Of a stretch of DNA of 64,000 nucleotides, positions 1-9,275 are shown in pieces (position 1 is the stretch's first letter; each line of letters opens with the position of its first letter). The stretch comes from Avena insularis. Lineage: Eukaryota; Streptophyta; Magnoliopsida; Poales; Poaceae. Both the position numbers and the translations under genes were made by a program. The notes beneath the pieces are model-generated. The model was not told the DNA's origin. It saw nothing but the letters and a program-made list of their open reading frames with translations, and did not search any database. The stretch lies in NCBI GenBank assembly GCA_023614405.1, contig CM042694.1, positions 133,429,711 to 133,493,710 on the forward strand. The letters run 5' to 3'.

Positions 1-767
1 CTCTTGGCACAAAAAGCAAATAAAAAGGATAAGGAGCGGTTATTACTGAAGTAATAACTTCCAAGACTCATCTAAAACTTTAAAGTTATCTCCCAATAAG
101 TACTTTTCTTTAACGCCTTTAAGTTAGGCATAAGAAGCAAGAAAAAGAATCAAGTGTTCTCAAATGAAGAAGCATTAAGATCAATACCAGAAATATCTTC
201 AACAAGGCAAGGTATATCATCCAAATAGGTTCTAGAGGATCCTCTCTCAATGCTCTTAGGTTCACTATTTTCATCAAAAGGGTTTTTAGGAACAATCCAA
301 TCAAGATTCTTTTTTATGGCCTCATGTATAGCTACCAATTTAAAGGGGATTGGTATCTTCGTTTTCTCCCCATTAGGTTCATTTTTGTTCATATTTTCTC
401 ATGTACCAACAACATCTACGCATGAGCCTAGCATATTAAAGCGTTCAAAGACTTTTCTAGCTTGCTTGGCAACATCATAGAATTCCTTAAGCAAAGTTTC
501 TAGAATGAAATCCCTCTTTTCAGGGTCCTCAATTTCCTTAAGTTTGAGAAACATTACTTGCATTAAGGGGTTAAGGTTAACAAACCTAGCTTCCAACATG
601 TAAACTAAAGAAGCTACAGCAATCTCATAGTTTGGAGCAAGTTCTGCAAGGGATCTATCCCCAATATCCTCATGTTTGCTAACATGATTAAAAAATTCTT
701 CAATATTATCTTTTCCAATTATAGAGCCACTACCTATTGAAAGGTCTTTCAGGGTGAATTTAGGGAT
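1..767 (-). repeat. Copy 1 of the Gypsy-like element internal segment
   Basis: This stretch matches 21513-22278 almost base for base, in the same orientation, and runs off the left edge of the window. Copy 2 sits inside the Gypsy-like element at 17320-33054, so copy 1 is either part of another such element or the source of a captured segment. Homology stops at 767, where copy 1 continues in coding-like sequence while copy 2 goes into the element leader. The visible differences are a one-base deletion in copy 2 near 22036 and single substitutions such as near 371. Both copies share the TGA stop described in the overlapping pseudogene entry. Confidence 0.9.
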
Positions 768-941
768 AATTCTTCGTACACAAGGTACAGCTAGTTTTTC
801 CCTCGAATAGTAGGATGTTATTATTTTAAAGATCATCTGCACAGTAGGAACTATATGGGGGATCACTACTCCTACTGCAATGAGATAATCTTGTTCTTGT
901 AGATTTAGCAATCGATAAGTTGGTGATGATGAATCGATCAT
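150..941 (-). pseudogene. Unrecognised ORF, 180 aa + 80 aa split by one TGA
   Basis: On the minus strand an ORF starts at an ATG at 941 (an in-frame stop lies just upstream) and runs 180 codons to a TGA at 399-401. The same frame continues for 80 more residues to 150. The product is mixed alpha-like and acidic at its C-terminal end, with no gag zinc knuckle, protease, integrase or RT motif that I can see. I do not recognise the family. The stop follows the residues CVDVVGT and falls where TGG could give TGA by one transition, so it may be a simple nonsense mutation; copy 2 at 21911-21913 carries the same stop. Residues upstream of IIPKF are unique to this copy. It could be a host gene fragment, a decayed retroelement gene or an accessory ORF. 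Confidence 0.5.
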
Positions 942-2059
942 TGCTTAATTGGCGTGGGGAACATCATTTTGATATTTTGAGTTTGATTAAGTGCACCCCA
1001 CGCTTCTCTTATCGCACTTCTACATAATAGGATCATGTCAAACATTCCACCAACACTTCCCTTCAGTGTATCATGGACTACAAAAAACTTGACCCAAGGC
1101 AAAGTTTCGGTACGTTCAAACCCAAACAGACTCAAAGATAACAAATTAATTGTTGAAACAAGTTATTTTTCCTCTCGAAGAAAATATCACAAACTCATGG
1201 AAACTTTTAATATCCATGAAAATATCACAGTTGTACATGTTAAAGACTGCACTAAAAGTAAGAGGGTGTCTGCCCTCCAAATGTCCTAGTAGGAAATCTG
1301 TATTAGAGACGGCCGATCTTTCACAATTAAACTGATTAGAACCTATTTAGTATGTTAACTGAACGAGTAGGAGAATATCATAATAAAAATATATTCAAAA
1401 CCAAAAAAAAATTAAGTAATTACAATGCCACGGGAAAACAAAACAAATGAAAGAAAATACAAAAAGTACATGAAGTTTTGCGATGTCTGGGCCATTGGCT
1501 ACAGAGCTTGAAAGTTCTTAGTCTTGACTCTAAAGAGAATCGGTGCTAGATCTGTCAGGTCGTAGTCTAGCTACTGGTAGCCCGCTTATAACTTGAACTC
1601 AACTCAAACTCGAATGAGAAGGGACACGAGTAGTTTTAGTGCAGCGGAACTTGCTGCTTTTCTTGAGCTTCTTCACTCACTACTTGGTGTTCTAAAGTGA
1701 TAGTACAATGGAGTCCTGTTTATACTACTCTTGAGTTGCACAAGCCAGAGCAACCCACCGTCCATCATGATGATCATCCTGCTATTTTATCCTGGCAGCA
1801 GCTGAACACTATCCTGACATACTGCTACTTAACCTGGCACAAGTTAGCATTCTATCTTGACTTCTCTTTACCGAATCTATACACAAAAATCGTCTAGATA
1901 CATTCATTTCGCAAAGCTAAAACGTCTTGCATTTCTAAACGGAGGGAGTAGTAGCGTAGATACTTGACTTCTCGTGGAGTAGCACTTGCACGTACTAGCA
2001 CTAAGCAGCAACTTAATTAGCCAACAAGATCTGCCTTAACCTTCCTTTTCCAACACTGA
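942..2059. other. No gene recognised; AT-rich base sequence with a MITE end
   Basis: Only short open frames without recognisable motifs are present. Around 1925-1950 the text ends in the ..cggagggagta.. signature typical of the right terminus of a Stowaway/Mariner-type MITE, but I cannot find a convincing left partner, so it is probably a decayed or truncated copy. Confidence 0.4.
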
Positions 2060-2450
2060 ACCGAGTGAGGGTCATTGGACTAAATTTATGGACATCATTC
2101 CCAAAAAAAATCAACCATGCCAAAACTAAATTAGTAAACGAATCTTCCAATGTACTCAGCCAATTCATGCCATTGAACTGGCTCTGTCCCTGCCTGCAGT
2201 TGACCCAAATTGATTGTATACACTTCCCAGTACCAAATCTGTACAACTCTTAAGAAGTATGGTACACACCAATAATGACTGTCAATTCATTTTGATTGAC
2301 ACGGAAATCGGATGTAACTAGCTAGCTCTATAAAAAGAGAAGTTCTAGGGAAGCATGCCACTGTGGACGAGCTTCTTCATTCGTCTCCCCGTAGCTTATT
2401 CTTGCCTTCCATGTTGAACTCACTCACTTTGATCTCTCTCCACATGATCG
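2060..2450 (+). promoter_or_regulatory. Promoter-like segment, copy C1 of a four-copy family
   Basis: This segment shares an ordered set of words with those at 13600-13900, 51840-52130 and 55430-55760: a cattgaRctggctc motif, an agtaccaaatct-like motif, actagctagct, and then a TATA-like box (here ctataaaaa at 2328-2336), followed about 80 bp later by a cttccatg word. The order and spacing read like a plant core promoter with start region, but no open frame of useful length follows. It may equally be the 3' flank of a gene read on the minus strand. The relation is seen in the sequence; the promoter role is inferred. Confidence 0.45.
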
Positions 2451-2618
2451 TGCTTAAATAGCCGTGGGAAGCAACAGGGAATCAAAATTCAAAATGTGCG
2501 GCGAACTTCTCTAGCGCAGGTTTTGTCGCTAATTATGTTGACACCGAATTCAAATGCTCAACAGTTTGCGAGCATGCTTCTATAGTTTATAGGACACAAT
2601 TTCCATGTTTTGTTTTTT

Positions 2619-2657
2619 TCTAAAACTAGCATGGTGGCCCTCGCAATTTGCGAGGGC
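2619..2657. repeat. Near-perfect palindrome gccctcgcaa/ttgcgagggc, Helitron-like end
   Basis: Two 10-base arms face each other with one base between them at 2637-2657, just downstream of tctaaaactagcatggtg. Grass Helitron-type repeats often begin with a similar text followed by a short GC palindrome. No matching CTRR-type 3' end can be fixed; the repeat ends near 4200 or near 6015 are candidates. This is a weak family call, but the palindrome itself is certain. Confidence 0.4.
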
Positions 2658-4059
2658 ATCATCTTTATATTTTTGTTTGAATCCTATGATAGAAGATTAT
2701 TATGGCCGTATAGTCATTTGTTTGTATGTGTATAATTCTTTTGTACATGGGATACCCTATTAATAGGTAGATAATTAAATAAATAGTTCTTATTCTGTAT
2801 AACGTATGAGCCATCACTTATATTCAACTATATAACAATTAGATAATGTTACTGCCCTATTCTACTACTACCCAACTAATAGTTAGACAATTCAATCAAT
2901 AGTCCTTATTATATATGGCATATGACCATGGGCAAATAAATCATCTATACAGTTATGAACTATGACTCTCTTATTCTATTATGTAGTTTTTGTTCTAAAA
3001 ATTAAATCTGCTCGTTTCCATGTCTCGATCTATTCTACATAATTTAATGAATAATAAAAAAGGATGTTGTTCCAAAGGATAATGGCTTGCAAAATGTTTA
3101 GGAAACAATTTGTTTAACATGTCTTAATGGTTTGTAGACTATGTGTCAGTCCAATTTGATATAGTAATTTATCCATCTAGAGGAGAAAATATTCTCTTTT
3201 GACAATAAATTAACTTATGCTTAGTCGGTTTTACAAGTATGATTTTACAGATATGAGAAAAGTCATTTTGTTGTAATAATTTGCTACATAGGGGAAAACA
3301 TATAATACTTGTCCTAGAATGAAAAATGAATTTACATGGATGTCATCGCATATCAATGGTTCTCTACGTCGATTGAGGTTGAATTTATAAAAAAATCCGC
3401 ATAAATCTAAAAAATAATGTGTTGTAGTAATTTGCTAACCTAGCGAAAAACATGCAATTCTTTTAAAATGGATCTTACTTGGGTTTTTTACATTTCTTGG
3501 ACCGCGGAGAGTTTGCAAAATCGGTACTTTTTAGCCCATCATCTATTTTTTCTATCGTCCCAGTGTAAATTTTCGTCGGACAATATGTCTTGAACCTCCA
3601 AGAAAAACGTTTAGTGCTTAATCATTCTAAAGTTTTTCTATGATTTTGCATGTACATGCATTAGTATTGAGCGATCAGCAATGGGTGCAAACATAGTGGA
3701 CGCCTTCTTTTTAGCCGCAACTTTGATCGTGCAACAGATTACATGAGTTTCATGAAAGGAAAAGTGTGGGTTGGTCGGCTGATCAGTCCCGTACCTGAAA
3801 TAGGATAAAGCAACGTGAATATATGACTACACAACGATCAACTTGGATTTAGTTCCAACGTCCGTGGTTCAAACGGACTCTATCTGGATGGACATCCCTT
3901 TAAATTCATAATCCCAAATTTTGAAGTAAATTAGGTGACGGCATAAGTTGCAAATCCCAAATTTCCTGTTATGTGACCGGTACACACATGGTGTACGTCA
4001 TCAGAGGCCTATATATTGTGGGGGAGTTATCTTTTATTTATGTTACCGTGTCAACATAT
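2658..4059. other. No gene recognised; AT-rich
   Basis: The stretch is AT-rich with stop codons in every frame. If the palindrome at 2637 is a Helitron-type 5' end, this would be the interior of a non-autonomous copy. Nothing else can be supported. Confidence 0.4.
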
Positions 4060-4200
4060 ATTGTGTCAAAGAGGTTACGTAACCAATAGTCTCCTGTCTC
4101 CTGTTAAATCCTAACCGTAAATTTCAAATCGAACCATCACAATAATTTAGATGATGTGGATCAACGTAGCGCCTCGAAAAACACCCTTATATTGCTTATT
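4060..4200 (+). repeat. Diverged repeat, copy 1 (partner at 5843-6003)
   Basis: Shared blocks with 5843-6003 include gttacgtaac, aaatcctarcc, aataatttagRtgatgtggatcaacg and gcctcgaaaaacaMc followed by ttatattgctt. The pair looks like two copies of the 3' part of one non-autonomous transposon family, possibly the same as that starting near 2619. No coding potential is visible. Confidence 0.55.
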
Positions 4201-5439
4201 AATACCTCAGCAAATGCTATAGAAAATAATAAATTATATAGCCACAATATCCAGATACTAAATATATAGCACATGCGCATAGGGCATATTTGATCATCTT
4301 TTATTTAAGGTGAAAGTTTATTACGGTATTTCAAAAATAATAAATTAATAAACATATGTGAAGTTTGTACAAGAGATTAAATTTGGTATGAACAATTAAA
4401 GTTTGGAATGTGACCTAGCCGTTATGTTTTTATGTGATGTTGTATAAGTATGCTAGGCTAAACTTTGAATTAATAAATAATTATGGTTTGCTTGATCAAT
4501 GATCCTATGATGTTTAGGCCATTCCCATAGAACAAAAAGATATGTTTTCTTAATAGAGGTAAAACAAAAAGGATCTACATTATATAATCTTACTACCTCT
4601 TGTCTCCTTCATTAGTTTGCACTCTCATGCGGTGAAATAGATAACCTCTTAGACATGCACAATCTACCATACAAAACTTTACCATTATTTATGTTATTAA
4701 ATAAATCCGGTAATACATTTTGTCACAAAATTATTTATCTTATTTTCTTTATATCGACAATTATTATGGATAAGAGAGGTTAATATATTTTACATATAAA
4801 TAACAGTAGCATACAATTCATTCTTGATCGATGCGATATAATGCTTAACTATTCTTTTAGCTCTACTAATGCTAACTCTACTCTTCAATCCAGTTATTAT
4901 GCGCTCTTACTCACTTGGATATATTGTTTGACGTAAGATGTCTACACTGTCATGGACAACATAGATTTGGCATCTTGGTTGCATTTTCTCTACATGATTG
5001 TAAATCTGCATGACGTGTGGCGGGGAGCGATATCTCGACATATATCGCATATGCATTTCAAAACATGTGTGGTCAAGTTAACCTTTACAAATTATTTTTC
5101 CATGCTTAGTATTACTCGTGGTTTTAGAAAAAAGCTTTGTCTTATCCGGTTATTTTAGTTTTCGAGTGAATGTGTTTTGTGGTATATGTATATACATGCG
5201 TACAAATCGGTCTAATTTTAGAGCCTCCATGGTGTCGTACATAAATATATGTAAGCTTCAATCGGATCGTATTGATCGTCCATCAGTTTGCAGTTTGCTT
5301 CACTTACATATCGATAAGTTTTTTTCTAGGGCTGGACAGCTAGCTTTAGAGTTAGCATCTTGTACGTTTGTACCCATTATAGATCGCATCAACATAAATC
5401 TCGCCAATTGGAAATATGTGGTTGTTGTATGACCCCTGA
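4201..5439. other. No gene recognised; AT-rich
   Basis: Only short accidental frames occur here. I see no known domain, TIR pair or LTR. Confidence 0.4.
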
Positions 5440-5519
5440 TCTCTATTTAAATATATGTGATAGATCTTATCGATCTGATTTTTTTGATTTTTTCCGTCGA
5501 CAACATATTTCTTGTAGTG
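5440..5519. mobile_element. Possible CACTA right terminus
   Basis: The text around 5495-5519 reads gtcgacaacatatttcttgtagtg. It ends in the TTTCTTGTAGTG form that is the reverse complement of CACTACAAGAAA, the usual end of grass CACTA elements. No left end facing it lies in 1-5440, so this is a truncated copy or a chance match. Confidence 0.35.
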
Positions 5520-5842
5520 ACAGTTTGCAAGGTACGGTATAACCCGTGTTCAACTTGTCACGTGTTTTCCCAAACGTTTTTTCTGCTCAATACTTCATGT
5601 AGGCTAGCTGCTGGTTACTCGTGTCCTTGTCATATGCGTTATGTACTCCAACCTTTTTTTGAGTTCATGCATGGAGACGGTCATCACTTGTGCATACATG
5701 TTAATGCCTCTTAATTATTCTTTTCATTTTTGAAGGGGCCTCTTAATTATTCTTTCTAGTACGTGTCTTGTTGGGACTTGTTGATTACTCGATTAGACAA
5801 CTCCAAGTTTTCTAGTCGTAAATAGGGATATATAACGTATGG

Positions 5843-6015
5843 TGTATATGGGCCGTGTCAACCCAAACTGCCAAGTTACGTAACAATTAACATTCCTTTA
5901 AATCCTAGCCACAAATTGTAGATCTAACTATCAAAAATAATTTAGGTGATGTGGATCAACGTGGTGCCTCGAAAAACAACTTTATATTGCTTTTAGTATA
6001 TAATAGATAGATTCT
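5843..6015 (+). repeat. Diverged repeat, copy 2 (partner at 4060-4200)
   Basis: This is a second copy of the block described at 4060-4200, ending in ttatattgcttttagtatataatagatagat. That tail looks like the terminus of a Helitron-like or other non-autonomous element. It separates base sequence from the AT-rich flank of the Copia element at 6607. Confidence 0.5.
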
Positions 6016-6606
6016 CAACTGAGGAACAAAAACACTCCCACAGTTTCCATAATTTATAGCAAGCAGTCGTTCTGTTTGTAAGAAAAACAACACACTTGTA
6101 TATTTTTACTTGTCACCAGAGCATGAAGAAAATTTGGAGGCGCTAAATCATGTATCATGTTTCTAAATATTTAACATTTTCTTTGTTTTTCTGAGATTTA
6201 CTGCCTTTCTATATCTATTTTGTTCAGTAAAGTGAATGCTGACTAAACTGTCGCATTAATGGAATATTTAGTACACAAAAAAGAATCACACCCAGGTTAT
6301 GTATAACAAGGATATGCACACAGTTTACAAAATGAAACAAGGACATGACCAGAGTGATAAAATGACAAACCGAAGGTGCTTGAGATCCGATCTGTAGACT
6401 AAGCTTGTAATGGAAAGGAAATTCTTTTTTTTCTATAACACCACATCATTTAGCAATGCTATAATGCACAATAAACGGTAGTACGGTATACTCATAGCCA
6501 AATAGCAACTATATTAGTAATACAGTTGGTATGAATTGGACGTATTTGAATAATTAACCAAGTTGTGTGAGTGAGTTTGCCATCTATGGTCAATGTGACA
6601 AGCATA
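6016..6606. other. No gene recognised; left flank of Copia element
   Basis: This is AT-rich flank with no features. Its last five bases, gcata (6602-6606), are the left target-site duplication of the Copia element. Confidence 0.6.
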
Positions 6607-7028
6607 TGTAAGGTTGATCTCCACTCGATCGAGCCCAACGGCTCGACCGAACCTTTGACCACGTCCTGATCGGGGACGTCCAACCCCTCTGGTTGGAGGG
6701 CCCCTGTCACCTGCGCATATATATATATATATGGGTGGGGTCCGGTGGCACGACTCAACGAGGTTCGTCGTGTGCCACTCCCCACGCCCTTCCGATCGAG
6801 GGCTCGCGCAGTGTGGCGGGAAGCACCACCGACGCCACCGCCTTGCTCACCCACGCTCACACCGTCGCCCTCCCAGATGGCCACCGGCTCGGGCTCCTCG
6901 AACCACACCGAAGGTTTGTCTCTCTCTCTCCCGATCTCCCTCTCCCTCTCAGTTTTCGACTAGATCTTTATAGACAAAGATCTACCGTGATGATTCTAGA
7001 CTAGTTGATCTTAACAGTGAATATAACA
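6607..7028 (+). repeat. Left (5') LTR of the Copia element
   Basis: This is a 422 bp LTR from TGTAAGG to ATAACA, matching 12352-12822. It carries (AT)8 at 6717-6732 upstream of gggtggggtccgg, which is the likely TATA region of the promoter. A CT-rich tract follows near 6917-6950. Confidence 0.93.
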
Positions 7029-7029
7029 T

Positions 7030-7042
7030 TGGTATCAGAGCG
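7030..7042 (+). promoter_or_regulatory. Primer binding site, tRNA-iMet type
   Basis: The text tggtatcagagcg lies one base after the left LTR. It is complementary to the 3' end of plant initiator methionine tRNA, the usual Copia minus-strand primer. Confidence 0.92.
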
Positions 7043-7395
7043 CTTCTAGGCTCTAGATTTTTTCCGGTAGAAATAAATCACAGAAAAGTTTCGATTTCAA
7101 AACCCTAGTTCATCCCCTGCAAACCCCGAAAAGAAAATCGAAAAAGAAAATCCCCAAAAAGCTCTAGATCCTGTATTCCCCCTAGTTCCTCCTCGAAACG
7201 AAACACAAAGAAAAGACCTGAATCCCGTATCCGAAACAGAGAGAAAACCCCCTTGCAAACAGGCTCACCGGCCGCCCCGCGCGCCGGCAAAGGGGCACCG
7301 TCGCTACTCCTCTTGACGGTCGTGCGGCCACCCTCGGGTGGGCCTTGACCGCCGGGCAAGGACGCCATGGCTTCGACCGAGAGGGAGGAAGCAAA

Positions 7396-7640
7396 GGAGG
7401 GAGGGGCGCGCCGGAGGCGGCCGCCTCGCCTCGTGCTCGGGCGGGCCACGCCGGAGACAGGGCAGAGGGAGGGGCGCGCCGACGCGGCCACCTCGCCTCG
7501 CCCGACTCACGCGCATGCGCCGCCACAGTGAGGGAGAGGGAGGGGCGCGACGCGCAGCCGCCTCGCCTCGGCCCTCATGCGGGGCTCGCGCCGCCGGAGC
7601 GTGGGGAGGGAGGGGCTCGCCGTCGGCATCGCTGCCGGGC
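7396..7640 (+). repeat. GC-rich ~69 bp imperfect tandem repeat in the leader
   Basis: The core gagggaggggcgcg recurs at about 7398, 7465, 7536 and 7605 with gcctcgcctcg blocks between, giving four imperfect units of 67-71 bp. CpG density is very high against an AT-rich surrounding. Long open frames here on both strands are a by-product of the GC content. The tract lies in the untranslated leader between primer site and gag and could fold strongly. Confidence 0.75.
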
Positions 7641-8039
7641 GGCGCAGCCGCCTCGCCATCCTCCACGGAACCGCCGCCAGAGAGGAGCCAAGGGGAGGCG
7701 CGGGGTGGTCAGGGAGGAAAAATGGGGCTAGGGTTAGAAGGGGCTGCGACGGGTGGGGGTTTTGTCCCCGCGAGGGGCGCGGGGAGCCCTAGGATCTAGG
7801 TTAGCCGAAATGGGCGGCTGGGTCACAGGTTGCTGGGCTATGCGGCCAGGCTGCACAGCGCTGGCGGGCAAGGCTAGCGATGCTGTGGGCGGGGCAGGCC
7901 ACTAGCGGGCCAAGTGGCCCTAGCTCGCGCTGGGCTGGCGGCGGCAGATAGCGGCAGCGCGCTGGCAGGCTGCTGGGCTGCTGCGTGCCAGCCAAGGAAT
8001 TGGCCCAGTTAACCAGTTTTCTCTGTTTTAATTATTACA

Positions 8040-8740
8040 GAGTTGTTTTTAATAGTTTTTTGCTTAGTTTTAAGCAAATTTTCAGCATAGTTTTTTCTAG
8101 TCCTTTATTTCAGAGAATATTTGACTAGAAAATATGAAAGAGGCAGATTTTTTCTGTAAAGTTTAAAGTTATGAAAGTTATTTTGTATTCATATTCCGCT
8201 GCAAATAGTTAAAGGTAATTGCTTAAATGCAATAAAGTGATAGTTAATTTTTTCAAAAGATGTGATAAAGTGATATTGAAATGAGATTATGATTATGTTA
8301 TTATATAACCAACGTTATTAATAGCATGATCATGATTTGTCATTTTATGTTAAAAGGTGCATTTATCTATGTAAATAGTTAAAAGGATTTATTAAAGGTT
8401 TAAAGTGAATTAAATTTCAAAAGTATGTTAAAGTAGTTATTGAAACAATTATGATTCTGTTATTTTATGACCAACGTTATTAATAACATGATCATGTTTT
8501 GTTGCAATAATATGTGTATTTATCTCTATTATCTGCCCAACGGTGATATAGATTTAATTGCATAAATAGTTGTATGTTTTAATTTATACCAACGTTGGAT
8601 TAATGCATGCAATTGTTGTTATGGTTACACATCATTGTGGTGTAAAGGAAGAAAAGATGATGATGTTGCATGGCATGAAAAGAAAAGGACCATGCCCTAT
8701 TGGATATGGCATATACCTTAGAGAACCAAAAGATGTTTAA
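8040..8740. other. Non-coding AT-rich leader of the Copia element
   Basis: No open frame is present. Around 8290-8340 and 8450-8500 the text repeats: both blocks contain attatgatt, tgttatt, accaacgttattaataRcatgatcatg. This is a degenerate internal duplication of ~170 bp. Confidence 0.6.
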
Positions 8741-8744
8741 TACC

Positions 8745-9130
8745 AACAAAAGTTGCATTATTTTTTAAGAACACAATTGAGAACGCTAATGCGGGCTCAA
8801 TTGCAAAGTGTGCTTCCGCATGGGAGTTTATAGAAAAGATAAAGAGCTAGTTCACTGGTTCTTCAAAAGGCATATGCCCCACCTGCTGTAAGAGCCGGTG
8901 ACAGAAAGGTACAATGGAGGTGCACATGGCATAAGAGACTCCGGATGAGCAACATGGCAGCTAAGCTTAAACCCATGGATGCTGATTTGGAGCTAAAGGC
9001 TGCACTCCTTGTTCACTTGGTGATGGCTTCACTGCCTCAACAGTTTGACACCTTTGTTGTCAATTATAGCATGTTCCCAGAAAAATGGGACATAGAAAAG
9101 GCTAAAAGCCTTCATTACACAGAAACTTGA
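8745..9130 (+). pseudogene. gag remnant (UBN2-type) of the Copia element
   Basis: Reading frames here encode pieces that resemble the conserved second half of Copia gag: a segment around 8757-8850 reading into WEFIEKIKS, then after a stop and a frame change MSNMAAKLKPMD, LLVHLVMASLPQQFDTF and VNYSMFPEKWDIEKAKS, ending in a TGA at 9128-9130. A full Copia gag would be roughly 250-350 residues with a CCHC zinc knuckle. No knuckle or protease motif survives between here and the pre-integrase region, so capsid and protease function are lost. Confidence 0.8.
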
Positions 9131-9275
9131 TAAGTATCCCGTGTGGACAAAGATAATTATGAGTGTGATGTGGCAAGTGTGCCATATGGTTTAATAATGC
9201 TTATGTGGGTGTTGTTTTGCTTTACTATGAGCTTTATTTATTATCTTTGCATGAGAAAGTTCTTTCTGTGTGTGA

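Noticed and set aside
7105..7800. Overlapping GC-rich ORFs of 110-150 codons on both strands
   Set aside because: They lie in the repeat-rich GC leader of the Copia element; open frames on both strands and in several phases are expected from composition, and no motif is visible.
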